Of a DNA stretch of 64,000 nucleotides, positions 1 to 12,001 are shown piece after piece (the stretch's first letter is position 1; each line of letters starts with the position of its first letter). Made by a program: the position numbers and the translations under genes. The stretch comes from Phyto melanocephala (lineage: Eukaryota > Arthropoda > Insecta > Diptera > Rhinophoridae), in the NCBI GenBank assembly GCA_941918925.1, contig OW799234.1, positions 84,766,497 to 84,830,496 on the forward strand, in the 5' to 3' direction. Under the pieces are notes generated by a model. The model was not told where the DNA came from. It made no database searches and saw only the letters and a list, made by a program, of their open reading frames with translations.

Positions 1-224
1 TCATGCATTTTAAGTTTATTGTATGTTTGAAGATATAAAAAAGAAAAGTAGTTTTCACAAAATATTCCTACAAAAAAAAGCCAGTAAAAATTCTAAAGAG
101 TTTATGTGTGTGTATGACTGAGACATGATTAATGTTGAAGGTAAATTAAAATTGTTTCTGACTTTTTGAAGGATAAACTACTTGGTTGAATAATTAGCAA
201 ATTTTCACTACATATGTATGGTAT

Positions 225-618
225 GAAGGGTGTCCAAATTTGAAGTATAATTTTATGGAGTAAAATTAGTGGTTTAGATAAAGGGAATATGTTGCTTTAA
301 AAGGTTGATGCCACTTGCTATACATCAAGCGAACCAATGGACCTTTTGAAAGAAAAGTTCGAAAATCGCATTAATCGTAGAGAACAAATACATTGGCCGT
401 CAATTTGACAACTTTAAACAGTATTTTGTGGGGTTTTTTGAAATCGAAAGTGTACAGCAATAATCCTACAGTAATTCGACTGCTTTAAAACAGCAATATC
501 GGGCAGATATCAACCATTAACAATAGTTTCTTAAAAACTTTATTGATTTGATAAAAGATTGGGAGTAAGTGCCGTCACTTAACAAACACGTTTTTTTATT
601 TTTTTTTAACCGGACCCT
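225..618 (+). mobile_element. Internally deleted mariner-like element (DD41D-type) remnant
   Basis: The segment opens with AGGGTGTCCAAATTTGAAG (about 227) and closes with a weak inverted match, AACCGGACCCT (ending 618). Between them, broken + strand frames resemble the C-terminal third of a mariner-family transposase: a DATCxT-like piece, then LLKEKFENRI, an IHWP piece and a PLxxILWGF piece. The same stretch (GATATCAACCATT...GATAAAAGA.TGGGAG) recurs in reverse at 45960-46240, which supports a repeat. N-terminal and central transposase parts are missing and stops interrupt every frame, so it is dead. The DD41D-type assignment rests on the WPPRSCDLTPL-like motif of better preserved relatives in this window. 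Confidence 0.55.
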
Positions 619-642
619 ATTTGTAATAAATTAAAGCAAAAA

Positions 643-1607
643 TATTTTTATACCCGCCACCAAAAAAATGGTGGGGGTATATTCATTTTGTCATTCCGTT
701 TGTACCACATCGAAATATCAATTTCAGACCCCATAAAGTATATATATTCTGAATCGGGGTTTGATTTTAAGACGATCTAGCCATGTCCGTCCGTCCGTCC
801 GTCCGTCCGTCCGTCCGTCTGTCCGTCTGTCTGTCTGTCCGTCTCTCTGTCCGTCTGTTGAAAGCACGATAGAGGTCGCACCGAAAAAGCTAGGGGGCTC
901 CAATTTTGCCAGAATCTTTCTTATAGACAAGGTTGGTTTGGCATTGAAAATGGGCTAAATCGGAATAATAGGAAGAGAGTTATAGCTCGAAAAGCAAGAG
1001 TAGGTCGAAAAAACCCTGTCCTTCGAACATCGAATCAAATGGAATTGTGTCCAAACGCATTAACGTAGAGACATGAAACTTCAAATATGTATTTTCTGAG
1101 TAAAAACAATATCTTTCCCCGAAAATTGCCTAAATCCATGCATTAGGAAAGGAGTTATAGATCAAAATGTACGAAAATTTATACCGCACAGTGTATTTTT
1201 CGGTATATTTAAAAACAAAAACGTGATAAAAGCAACAAAATTGGATGTATGGCTCTGAAATTTTGCGCACATGGTTTTTTGGATAAATGATTTGTTCTAA
1301 CGGAAAATAAATGTGACACGCCCACCTCCCATATAACGTCTAACCTCAAATTCATATAATTTCTCTACGAATAAAGATTTTAGAATAATAAAGGACTATA
1401 TTGAAACATCTAAGTTGCATTCATTAGTAGAAACAACTTCAACACGCCTACTTTAACGCCCACTTTCAGTGAAAGACTAAATTTACGAAAACATTTTACT
1501 AGCATATCGAAGTTATACAAAGAAAGTGATACATATTTTAGTATAAAGAGATTATTCCATAGCGATTACTGTTAGTAACAAACAAACACATTTTGTGCTA
1601 TAAATTG
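643..1607 (+). mobile_element. DINE-1/INE-1-like element, type B, 3' truncated
   Basis: It starts with a hairpin, TTTATACCCGCCACC / GGTGGGGGTATA (647-681), followed by TTTGTCATTCCGTTTGTA, a CCCATAAAGTATATATATTC core and a GTCC/GTCT tetranucleotide run (about 787-860). The body carries repeated CACGCCCAC..TTTAACGCCCAC motifs. This order matches Drosophila INE-1/DINE-1, a non-autonomous Helentron-derived family. The copy lacks the 3' hairpin and CTTACTTGTTTT end seen at 40980, because it is cut near 1607 where unrelated CCCGGGAAA-rich sequence begins. It preserves the empty target site for the insertion at 40204-40833. Two overlapping short ORFs here only read through the GTCC run. Confidence 0.85.
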
Positions 1608-2070
1608 TGTTATTTCCCAGGAATTTGAGTTATTTAATCTTCCGGATTTCCCAGGATTATTTTTGGGAATCCCGGGAAATAAAAAAGGTGGCTACGATTC
1701 GAAAGCAGATGTTTATATTGAAATTGAATTCTAATGATTTTAGTTTTGATCTCATAGCTGAAGTACCTGTATTAGTGTTTTTTTGTGCTCATATGTATTT
1801 GATCTCGTATCTAGAGAATAATATTTCTTCAATAGAAAATATTTTTACTCAATTTATATTTTAAATTCAAGTTTCTTTATTAACTTTTATAGTTTTGAAG
1901 TGTTTCTTTTACATTATAAACTATTTTGTGCTTTTTAATAAAAACTTTTTTTTTTTTAAATATTAAAAGCAAATTTACTTTTTATTTGTTTTGCTGCGGG
2001 ATCCAGGGATATTAAAAAATAAATCTCGCATTTCCGGGAAACAAAAATTTTTGGGACAAAAACCCTAGCT
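1608..2070. mobile_element. Possible hAT-type non-autonomous element with CCCGGGAAA subterminal motifs
   Basis: TTTCCCAGG / TTTCCCAGGATT / ATCCCGGGAAAT motifs near the left side face GCATTTCCGGGAAACAAAA and a GGGACAAAAACCCTAG end on the right (about 2030-2068). Paired CCCGGGAAA-type motifs near both ends suggest a DNA transposon relic, and such motifs occur in insect hAT elements. No clear target duplication was found. The 85-codon ORF inside has no recognisable motif and is probably chance. Confidence 0.3.
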
Positions 2071-2879
2071 ACAAAAGAACGGAAAACTGGTGTATATAGT
2101 GCTCTTACTTATTAATTTCTCAAAAGAAACTCTTTTTTTATTAAAATTAAAATAATACTTCAAATGTCGACATAACTTTTTTAGAAAATAAATTGAATTA
2201 TAAATCGAAATTGAAATGTTAATTAATAAAATAATTAATTAATTATTAATTAAGATAATGTTTAAAGATTTCTTTCAATTCAATTTAGATATAAATGTGT
2301 GCATGAGTATTTTTTTAAACACGACCCAACACAATCACACACACTTGCATAGTGGATCCATTTGAAGAAAAATGGTAATAAATATCTAAATTCTAAATTT
2401 CTAATCCCAATTGCATGAAATAAACTGGCGCTCGTAATATGTCACACCATAAGGTAGCTTCACATTTCGTCAAAGTTGGCAACCTCGGTTTTAAAAAACG
2501 ATTTGAGACTTGTAACTTTTGTTAATATGTATTGTAGTTTTTTACTCGTAATAGCTTTCGATTGAAGTTAGGAAGGGAAAGACATCCTAACAGTGTTAAA
2601 ATATATTCTATAATAGTTTTTAAGTTATTTGAGTTTAAATTGTTTATGACTTCTTCCCCTTTTCTTTTATTGGTTTCAATATGGCTAAAAAAAATCGTTT
2701 ACGTATAACGAAAAAAAATTTTAAAAATAGTTTTGTATAGCGCTAAAAATGTTTAATTTTGGATTAAAAACAAAAAAACTGAAAAAAAATATTTTCTTCC
2801 AACAACGGCTTTTTTGTACCAGTACGTTTTGACGTACAATCGCTATTTGTGCTGTCTACAGTAACATATAAAATGTATG
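2071..2879. other. AT-rich DNA, nothing recognised
   Basis: Long A/T runs and simple AATTAATT repeats. No coding, RNA or element boundary can be supported. The left end of the mariner that follows may lie in the right part but was not resolved. Confidence 0.5.
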
Positions 2880-3770
2880 TCGGCCAAAACATGGCATTAA
2901 ATCGTAAACATTTTCGTGCGATTATTTTTTTTATAATTGTCGACGTGTTATAACTCAACAACAGTGCATCAATGAACTTTATTCTATGATGATTAGCAAT
3001 GAAGTATTGTTCGCTCTACGACGAGTTTCAACATCAATATTGTGTGAGAAATGATACTTCAAGTAGGACTAGCATACATTCAATATTTTATGAAAATTTG
3101 GCTGTAAAAAAATTTTTAAGCGTTGGATCAAAAATAATTTAACAATCGTTAAAAAAAATAAGGCTCATGTCAATTGGTTGCAAAATTTGCTCCAAAAATA
3201 CGATCGCGATGCTTCAAAACATGTGCATGACATCATGACAGGTGACGAATAGTGACACTATGCGTATGATCCTAAAAGTGAACAGCATACGACTGTATGG
3301 GTATTCCAAAATCATTAAAACCCTACAAAAATCATTCCAGCTCGAAGCAAATGGTGGCCTGTTTTTTTTGGAAAAACTGGACCATTTGTTTGCCAGAAGT
3401 ACGAAAAACCAACCGCCAAAGATGGATCATTCTTCACCATAACAATGCGAACTCGCATAAATCAGCTCATAAAATGAATCAATATAATGAGTCATCCACC
3501 GTATAGTCCGGTCTTGGCATCCAATGGCTTCTTTTTATTCCCGAACATAAAAAATACATTACGAGGCCAACGTTTCCGATACCTGATAAAGCAGTTGATG
3601 CGTTTGAAATGCACGTTTTTGAGAACCTCAATCGAAAATAAAAAAGATCTTCGAAAATTAGTTCACACGTACGCAATTGTATATTGATCTTCATAGAGAA
3701 TATTTTGAAAAGCAATAAAGGTATTTTCAATGTTGTCTCTAATCCCGAAATATAAAAGGCAACCCTCGTA
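2880..3770 (+). pseudogene. Decayed mariner transposase (DD34D type)
   Basis: Frameshifted + strand reading gives an ordered series of mariner transposase pieces: an N-terminal NRKHFRAII-like helix-turn-helix start, a KKxKAHVNWLQNLLQKYDRD linker-like stretch, a TGDE motif followed by a stop, a WVFQ piece, SKQMVACFF, ICLPEVRKTN, RIILHH and finally SHPPYSPVLASNGFFLFP. In active mariners the last motif is YSPDLAPxDFxLF; here the aspartates are replaced (V and G). The reading closes with EYFEKQ and a stop near 3717, then a 3' end reading GGCAACCCTCGTA at 3770, which looks like a mariner terminus. No convincing 5' TIR was found. It is non-functional. Confidence 0.75.
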
Positions 3771-3899
3771 TATGTTGTTATAAACTTATGTTTATGTTGA
3801 ACATTTGCCTTAAGGAAAAGGCTTTGGGAATTCTTTTAGATATAATTTGAAGAACTTTTGAATGTACACACTACTTCCAGCTTTGCTCGTATGTTTACA
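3771..3899. other. Short unannotated spacer
   Basis: Between the mariner terminus and the A-rich block of the next repeat; nothing recognised. Confidence 0.4.
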
Positions 3900-4251
3900 A
3901 AAAAAAAAAAAACGAAAAAAAAATAAATAAAAAAAAATTTTAAAAAAATAATAAAAATGTAAATAATATGTAAAATAAAAAGAAAAAATTTTTTGGCTCA
4001 AATGGGATTCGATGCCACGTTTACTCCTACCAGTATACCACGTTTGTATGTATGATGTTGTTGTAAAAAAAACGAGGTGGTCGTGTTTTTTTTTCCTCAT
4101 ATCTCAGTTGTTTATGTACCAATTTTTCTGATTTTCAATACCGATATACTTCCGAATATTTCCAATATTTTAATACTTCACGCGGGTCCAGGCGATGTCG
4201 GGGGACAAAAAGTTGATTTCAACATACACACGGACAGACTGAGGGGTATAA
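3900..4251 (+). mobile_element. DINE-1-like type A fragment
   Basis: A long A-rich block is followed by TTGGCTCAAATGGGATTCG, ACCAGTATACC, GTTGTTGTAA, AACGAGGTGGTCGTG, CTCATATCTCAGTTG and AGTTGATTTCAACATACA. These are the ordered modules of the type A repeats at 25381, 30119 and 57289. It ends abruptly with a shortened GACAGACTGAGGGGTATAA, lacking the CCCATAAAGTATATAT core, so the usual hairpin end has been reached by an internal deletion. The 5' head is missing. Confidence 0.7.
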
Positions 4252-6646
4252 AAATTAATTTAAAGTGCAGAAATTATTTTTTTTTTTTAATTTTTATTAT
4301 TAATGAATTTGGTTTTTAATTTTTAGTAGACATCGTACATATAAATGTGTCTGAGAGAGTCAATTTAAGAAACACAAAATACAAGTCTTAGGAGAAACAA
4401 TTTTTATTACATAGAAAAACAATATAACAATAACTGATTTTTAAATAGTTCGTTGGCCCTAAAAATTCTGAAAAATTATTTACTGGACGCTTATAAGTCC
4501 GAAAATATTTAAATTCAATTAAAAAACAAAAAAACTTTTTAATATCTTTAAAGTTGTTTTTCAATTTTTTCCTTTGATTTCAATAATTTTTACCTAATTT
4601 TTACATTTTCAAGTAATAGATGTAGTCACCCATACAATATGTCTACTGTTTCGATTGCAACAGGTATAAAAGACAAACGATAATATAATGAATTACATAC
4701 AAATTCCAAGGCATTACTTTTTAATTGGCATAAGTTTTTGAATTTGGGTAGACTTTAAAAATGGAACATCTTAAATTGCGCTTTTGCAGTAGTTTATGAC
4801 GCTGAATTATTTGTAGTTTTTGAAATATACTGCTTTATCGATATAAAGTAAAGTAACTCGAGAACGATTAATTTTATCTGGATTTCATTATTTTAAAATC
4901 TGTTCAGTCGTTTTAGAGTTACGAAAGAATTTGTAAGGAAAAACTTTTTTTAATTCATAAAAAACTAAAAATAAAACAGCAGACAGTGGTTTGAGGCCTT
5001 CGGCCACGGACTGTCCCTGCAGGCTGTGTCAGAGACACGGCCATTAAATTTAACGTAGAATACGCCATCCGATAAGACAGAAAACATATACATATAACAA
5101 TAAATGATAAATAATATAAGCAAATGAATTTATTTATTTGATAGTAACTTTTGATAATATACATAAGGTATGGTAGGAAAAATAGGATAAATATGTTTTT
5201 AAATTAAAAGAGTAAGGATAAATGATAAATAACAGACGCAAATCAATTTGATTATTTGAAAGTTACTTTTGATAATATGGGCTTATGATAGGATAAATAC
5301 GTTGCTTTCTTGTATTTCGTGTATGTGCCAGTTTTATTAGTAGTTTTTATTTTAATTTACTAAACGTCAACTGTCAGCTGCTGTCAAACAGCATCAAGCA
5401 GCATTGTTATTTTGCTTACTTGGCAGCACTTTCATTTAACATAAAAATGTATGAATTAATTTTTTCATATATTTTTTATTATTATATATCCATGTTAAAT
5501 TCAAATTCACATTAAACATTTTGTTTTACTTAAATACATAAGTAAATATACGAAATTTCAATATTTCATCAATCAAAACAACAGCCGAAGGTTTGTGTCC
5601 AAACTGAAACATCAGCATAGTTTGTGTTCACGCTACAAACTCAAACACTCAACTAAACACCACACATATGATTGAGTGTATGTGTTTAAACAATTTTCAT
5701 TTGAGAAATTTAAATATTAGAAAGATATCAACCAATATGAAATATATATCAAACAAAAGATAACATCTTCATTTACCTAGAAAAAAAATTTTCAAAAAAA
5801 GTTATCTCGCCGTTTAATCATAATCAATGAAATAAAGATTACAACAATAACAATCTGACATGACTCACTATACCGTAAGGTAAGACGTATTCTACGACAA
5901 AAAGGGAAAAAAATATAAAAAAAATTTTAAGTTTAAGTGAATTAAAAAATTAAGATATACCCTGACACTGCAAAAAAGTTTTTTTCTTTGTCTTTAATAG
6001 GAAACAACCACAAGCAAAAAATCATTTAAGTTGCAAGCCTGGAAAGGTTTCTTATTCCTAAGGTTGGTAACTTTAATGAACTTTGGAACTACACTGTGCA
6101 CCAGACACAGTGTGTTTCCAAATTCAACGCTTAAAAAAATTTGGTCCTCTGCTACAAGTTCTAGCTTGTTTCATTAAATGCAAATAAACGAACTGGAAGT
6201 TACATATTTATTATATTTATTACCATTTTTTCTTCACAAGGAACCACTGTGCGTTGTTCAGACACATTTGTTGCGAAGCCTTTAGGTTTGCCGATGAAAG
6301 AGTGAATTTGAATGAAAAAGGTGTCTCCTCTTTCATCTACAAAATCAAAAGTTTTGTATAAATGTTTGATAATCTTTACGCAGACTTTTGCTGTTTGGTT
6401 TGATGTGATTGTATATAAAATAATTTGTATGTACGTTTGTTAGTTCAAATTAATGTTTTGCAAATTTAAATGTTCTTTGTAGTGAAAAAATAAAAAAAAA
6501 ATTCTCTTCTAGTCACACGCAACATTTTCCATATCATTAGTTTTTGTTTAGTTTTGAATAAGAAAGAACAAACGTATAGAAATGTTATTGTATCTGAGTT
6601 TGCAACTATGAATTAAAAACGTACTTGTAGCCGATCAAGTAGAATG
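4252..6646. other. AT-rich DNA with one GC-rich island
   Basis: Mostly A/T-rich sequence without recognisable genes. The exception is a compact GC-rich patch at about 4978-5045 with nested palindromes (GAGGCCTTCGGCCAC, GTGTCAGAGACAC). Read on the minus strand it is open for about 37 codons. No family was recognised. Confidence 0.5.
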
Positions 6647-8430
6647 AAAACAAGTAGGAATGCTATATTTGGCAATGCCGAATCTGATAATACCCTTCAC
6701 CATCATGTACGTAGATATAGTGAAAACATCGTAGCTTAGTTTAGATTTTATTTTCTTGTATTATTTCCGCTGCCATTGTTGCGAGGTATGCGTGGCCAGA
6801 GATGCTACATTAAGTTATAGGGAGTGGCTTGTGTAAAGTTATTGGTAGCACTAATTCCAGCCAATGTCCCAGTGCGTGTTGATTATTTATGGATAGGGAG
6901 GGGCAATATTCTAGGGTTGGAGTGACTAATTCCTGCCCATGTCCCAGTCGTGGTAGTTAAAAAGGTTATGTTGAGGTTAGTTTTCCTGAAAACAGAAAAA
7001 GTAAAGTAGAGGACGGGAAATGGGGTCTGCATCAGAAATATTATTGAACATACTGCGGCCATGGTTGGGAATGGGCGATTGGAGTGATACCACCTTGCTC
7101 CCTATTAACGGGTGTTTCAATCTTGTGTTTGTTTTTTTTTTTTGTCCAGTTTTTTTTATCGTGTGACGTACCTAGGTCTGCACAAGGGTTGAGAACTCCC
7201 TCTATAGAAAGAGAACCGAATGAGCTAGAAGGGACGGCGTGCAGTGCGGCCTACCACAGGGAACGTAACACCATTTTCAATTTTTTACATAGTTGGTTGT
7301 GTTCTACTAGTCAAGCCCTTTCATTTGATATGGATATTGATAAGGTTAAAAAAACACTATCCGCTATTTTATTTAGAGCACCATCTTGGATTTTAACTTT
7401 TTTATAGTTTACTGTATTCATTTGATACCCATATTGTGGGGGTTGAAGGGGCATAACAGAAATTAGTATTTTGGACTCATATATCAGCCATTATATTTCA
7501 GACGCCATCTTGGATTTTAACTTTTTTCACTATTTACTGCATTCCACTGGCTCAGTCCTATCGTTTGATACAAAAATATTGAGGGGTTTGAAGTGTGTAC
7601 ATTCGTAATTGCTATATTTGGCCCATATAGTTTTACGCCATTTTATAGTAGCGGCCATCTTGCATTTAAAATTTGTTTTTAATTTTCTATTTTCTGCTAG
7701 TCAATCCCTTTCTTTTGATGCCCGTATCGTTCGCCTTGTCCAAAAGCTGAAAAGTAACGATTTTTGTTTTTAAATTGTAGAGAAACACTGAAGCTTTTGT
7801 ATTATTGTGCTTATATCTCAGTCAGTCTTTGTCATTCTTTCTTAGCAGTAATTTTCGAGACGGCTTATATTCTGATGTCTCTAACATGTCCAAAAATTAA
7901 TCAGAAGCTTTTATAACTTGACATATTTAAAAAAAATATATTTTTTCAAAATTATTTTTGCCTATAACTTTGTCGGTTAGTAATCGATTTATCAAAAAAA
8001 AATTTAGAATATCTCTTAAACCAAATTGTACCTAGAAATTGTAACAAACGTCTCTACAAATTAACATAGCGCTGAAAAATTTTGATTTTAGTGGCAAAAA
8101 TATGGCGGAAAAACAGAGACAGTCGTATTCATTTGCTCATATCTCAAAAAGTTATGGGGCGATCGCGCTGGATTTCAATAGCGATTCATTGTCGGATATT
8201 TGCAAAAGATTGATATTGCATCTACAGTTCTGAGTAACATGTGGGAACTTCTAAAAGTTGATTTCAACCAACACGTGGGTAGACGGTCAGACTGGCATGA
8301 CTTAATTGACTATCCTAGTCATAGGCTTTCAGAAACTAAATACTTTATGGGGTCGAAATGAATATTATAGAAATTACAAATGGAATGACAAATCTATATA
8401 TACCCTTGTGTACCACTGGTGAAGGGTATA
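6647..8430 (+). mobile_element. DINE-1-like element, type A2, interrupted
   Basis: It begins AACAAGTAGGAATGCTATAT with the inverted GGCAATGCCGAAT hairpin and AATACCCTTCACCATCATG. It then carries tandemly related blocks of the form CCATCTTGGATTTTAA...TCATTTGATACCCATAT, the shared CTCATATCTCAAAAAGTTAT module and AAAGTTGATTTCAACCAA, and closes with the core and the terminal hairpin CCCTTGTGTACCACTGGTG/GAAGGGTATA. The A2 body differs from type A by these blocks in place of the tRNA-like/A-rich module. Sister copies at 13536 and 51160 show that 6778-7268 is foreign. Confidence 0.8.
6778..7268. mobile_element. Unidentified insertion inside a DINE-1 copy
   Basis: Compared with the copy at 51160, where TTATTTCCGACGCCATCTT is continuous, about 490 bases are inserted after TTATTTCCGCTGCCATT. 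The inserted DNA is clearly more GC-rich than its surroundings and holds two related segments, CTAATTCCAGCCAATGTCCC and CTAATTCCTGCCCATGTCCC, about 95 bases apart. No ORF motif, TIR or clear target duplication was found, so the class is unknown. An ORF crossing its right edge merely joins insertion and host repeat. Confidence 0.45.
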
Positions 8431-10279
8431 AAAATCAATAGGTTTTTGAAGTGTAAAAAAGTTTTTAATAAGTTCTGCATCGTATTTCAGAAGTTATGAT
8501 TTTTTTATCGTTTCCTTTTCTCTCAACTACAACAGATAGTGTGTTTTATTACGCGGTATTTTCACCAAGAGCAATTTTTTTTACAAATAATCGCGTATTA
8601 TGAAAAACTTTTTACTATTTTAGTTAATTAGTGTCGATTAAAATGTCAAATAACATTATATCATTGAAAGCTTTAAATTGTTCGCTTAAATCAATAATAT
8701 TATTTAGCGATGAGGTTCACTTTCAGCTTATAAATAAACTAAAAATTAACAGATTTTTTGGGAATACCCGACAATTTGTAAGTTTTGTATGTTTTAATCA
8801 TTTTTAACAATACTTCATTTGTTATTGCTGACATTCAAGCCCACAAAGGATTATAGAAGTTTTTGTGTTTATGAGGGTATAAAAACGATAATCAAAAAAT
8901 ACCCCTTTTTTCCTTTCCTCACACAAATACATGCATTCAGGCAGAATACACATATAAAATAAGTATGTCAAGAGCTCTTAAAAGATAAATTTAATGAAAA
9001 GGAAAACGAATGTGAGTTTAACAAGTTTGGGAATAGATAAAATATTATGCGAGTTAAAAAATAATAAATTGGGTCTCAATTCTTGTAGTGAAAGGGAAAC
9101 AATGATAATGTTATTAACATAAAAATGTGGATAAATTTGTAAAAACATGTGTATGTAAGTGTGTATATATTTGATTAAGATTTTAGGTTTAGGAACCGTT
9201 AAATAACTATTGCAGTTTATTTAATTCACATGCAAAAAGAAAGTCGCTTAGCAACATGTTCTATCTGTGGGAGGAATGTAAACTGCTCCGTGACACATTT
9301 TTGCCAAATACGTTTTATTGCTACCGCAATTGTTTACTGTTTCGAGAGGTAAATAGCATACAACCCTATTTAAAGAAGTTTTTGAAATAAACTCTAAAGC
9401 CTTTAGAGGTTAAGAACGCCATGTGAAACACATTTCTAGAAAATTCAGTTATGAGTTTTCAGGAGAGTAAAAACAGCATTTTATTTTTCTACTTTACAGG
9501 ATTTAATTTAGGCATACAAACTATTATTAATTTTTGAACTAGTCAAGATATTTTTAAACTTTTTGGTGGATAGACGTACGACCAATAATGGTTCAAAATA
9601 GAGCAATAATACATTTTTTGAAAATTGTCACATAACCGATTTCATCAGAGCAGCGACGATTTGGTTGTAAGAAAGTTAAAACTATTTAAAAACGGTTGTT
9701 AGGAAAACATACGTAAATGTTTCTTTTGCCCGAAAAATATGCGTATAAACTTTTATTGCTATTAGGCGCTCATTTCATTTTATTCGATTCCAAATGGACA
9801 TTTCGACATGACCTACTCTTGAATTGTAATGCAAAACTTTCTATATTATTTCCTGATTTAAACTGTTTGCAATACTAAAAATTTCTGCTGTATTTAAAAT
9901 ATTTGGAAAAAATTATATCCCCCACCTTTTTTTTCAAGCTCTATCGTGCTTTTTTAATGAAAACCGTGCTCTTACGCGTTAGCTCAGCCACAAATATTTT
10001 CAGGGGGGTAGCAAAAATTAAAAAACATTTTTCCATACCAAACCTTAAATTGAGTAATTTTATATGTTCTAAAGTTATTCTTTCAAATTTTGGGGAGGAC
10101 AAAGACAATTTTGGCGGGCATAGCCCCTTCCAGAATGGTTAAGATACGCCAATGCTCTTATGGACATGCGCCTTTAATGGAATGCATTTTTGAGATGCCG
10201 GGATATATAGACTATTGCACCCCTATCCCCTTCTTTAACAAAATATTCTCTGTATAAATCACCGGATCGTCACAACTTA
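8431..10279. other. AT-rich DNA, nothing firmly recognised
   Basis: No gene supported. The right part (about 9900-10150) contains a less AT-rich run with GGCGGGCATAGCCCC that may be the upstream part of the adjacent LINE remnant, but no domain is readable. Confidence 0.4.
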
Positions 10280-11065
10280 GTGAGGTGGGTAGCCTTTTAA
10301 AGGTTTATACCGACAGATCGAAATCAGGCAAGTTAGTTTTCTATGGCTTCTTTATACCCCTTTTTGATAGAAAGTATTGGTAATAAAAAATGCAGTGAAC
10401 TGGCTAAGATACTACAGGGTAAACTTGGATTTTGCCCGTATTTGCATCTTAATTGGCAGTTACGCTAAAACTAAGTCACTAGAGGGTGCTTATTCAGCAT
10501 CCGTTTTAATTATGGAATGTAGGGTACTCTTAATGAGATGGCGAATCACTCCACTATTGAACTCACGTGGGAGTGTCAGGAAACCAAGTTGCGGATGAAC
10601 TGGCGAGGAATCATACTCTACTCCACTCGGAAGAGTTAGACACATTCACTAGTTCACCACTTCTTTCCTATAAAACACTTGACAAACAGGAATTATACAG
10701 ACTAGATGGTCTGCGGAGACTGGTAATTGCGAAATATCAAGACACATGTGGCCGTCAATGCACAACCGTCGGTCGAAGGTACTTATGCGACTTTCTCGCT
10801 TTCAATTCTCGGCTCTTGTTGGTTCTCTAACTGGACCCTGTGTCTTAAGAGTATACGCCTGGAGATAGAAACTCACTTTCAATGACTTCTGAAGAAGTTG
10901 TGATGAAGAGAAGGATATTGAGACTGTGCAACACCTTCTATGCCATTTCCCAGCCCTGGCCAAACTTAGAGCCCTGCAACTGTGGAAACTTTTTAATTAC
11001 GAACTGGCGATTATTCTAATTCTGAGTATGCTCGTTTCTTCGTGCATCGGGTTGGTTTGTCTGTT
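10280..11065 (+). pseudogene. Non-LTR retrotransposon remnant: RNase H domain and C-terminal zinc-knuckle
   Basis: Broken + strand frames read as an RNase H region of a LINE. VYTDRSKSG corresponds to the usual first-aspartate IYTDGSK motif; then come AVNWLRYYRV, an AKTKSLEG piece (normally DSQAALKSL) and GVSGNQVADELARN (the last catalytic-aspartate motif VADELA). Downstream are DLCKLS-like and SLTG-like pieces, and EETVQHLLCHFPALAKLRAL resembling the C-terminal Cys/His knuckle of I/Jockey/R1-type LINEs. Several frameshifts separate the pieces. It is a dead 3' portion; reverse transcriptase was not seen upstream. Confidence 0.75.
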
Positions 11066-11344
11066 TTTAAACCCTTTTTTTCTGGGTTGTTCTGATTGTT
11101 TTGAATACTTCTTAAAAAACATTTTTCATATTTATCACTTTTCAATTGCTAATCTAATGGAACTTTTAAAAATGTATGAAAGCATTGACTTAGGTAAATC
11201 ACCATGCTTTTGTGAGTTATTTGAATACCATGCTAAACAATCAAACAATAGTATGATTTTGTTTGTATATTTTTGCTAGACTGACAGTTGTAAGAAGCTA
11301 ACAGTGCCAGTGATATTATTAAGATATAATATATATATTTTTTT
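11066..11344. other. Spacer, nothing recognised
   Basis: AT-rich DNA between the LINE remnant and the family C repeat. The reading frame continuing from the LINE into this part has no motif. Confidence 0.4.
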
Positions 11345-12001
11345 ATATATTTTATGGGCGTGGTCCCGCCCACTTTTCAAATCACGAAATTATGTAGTCA
11401 TGAGAGCTCAATATGTGTGCAAAGTCTCAGAAAAATCGGTCAAGGGCAAAAAGCTAAAAATTATAACTTATTTTTTTAGGGCGTAACCCCGCCCACTTTT
11501 TACCACCCATAAACACTCCCTGGAATGTGTACAACAACTTGCCAAAGTTTGAGTCCGATCGGTTTTACAGTTTCGGAGTCTATAGCTAACACACACAGAG
11601 TTTCACTTATATATATATGTGACAGCGCATAGAGAAAGGGACCTAAGGATAAAACCGGTTTTGTTGAGGAGAGTCGTTTTTAAAAATAATTTTTCCATTT
11701 TTTTAAATTGTTAATAACGAAAAAAATAAATTTTTTGTAGTTTCGTAAAATCAAGTTGTTTTGTTAATTCAGTAGGGGAAAAAATGAAAATAAATAAATT
11801 TTACCGTTAGGTCCCTTTCTATTTGCGCTTGGAATCGTCGACTTCACTTTAATAAAACGCGCATATCTCTGGGAGGGAACACTTTTGGGGCATGGGATCG
11901 GTCTCATTCGATGCTCAGAAGTTTTACACATCAAAAAAAAAGTGAAAATAGTTTTTTTTTACCCTTAGGTCTCTTTCTCTATGCGCTGTCCCATATATAG
12001 A
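11345..12001 (+). repeat. Family C tandem-unit element, 2 units, with MITE insertion
   Basis: Two roughly 123-bp units start with GGGCGTGGTCCCGCCCAC (11356) and GGGCGTAACCCCGCCCAC (11479). They continue with TTTCTAATCACGAAATT-, TGTGTGCAAAGT- and AAAAATCGGTC-like segments, then the conserved 3' part (CACCCATAAACACTCCCTGG ... TTTCGGAGTCTATAGC ... AGTTTCACTT) and an ATATATAG end. The 5' start seen in sister copies (ACTAGCC..CCCGGCGCGCG) is missing. The 3' end is split by the MITE at 11619-11992. Confidence 0.75.
11619..11992. mobile_element. MITE with 30-bp TIRs and an extra internal TIR copy
   Basis: The left end GTGACAGCGCATAGAGAAAG..GACCTAAGG and the right end CCTTAGGTCTCTTTCTCTAT..GCGCTGTCCC are inverted copies. 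A third, partial copy (GTTAGGTCCCTTTCTATTTG..CGC) lies inside near 11805-11832. The element sits in the TATATATA tail of the family C repeat, and removing it restores the tail seen at 44240 and 52426. The AT-rich flank hides the exact target duplication. No coding capacity. Confidence 0.75.

Noticed and set aside
724..958. Overlapping ORFs on both strands with SVRPSVRPS / DGRTDGRTDGR repeats
   Set aside because: They translate the GTCC/GTCT microsatellite of a DINE-1 copy.
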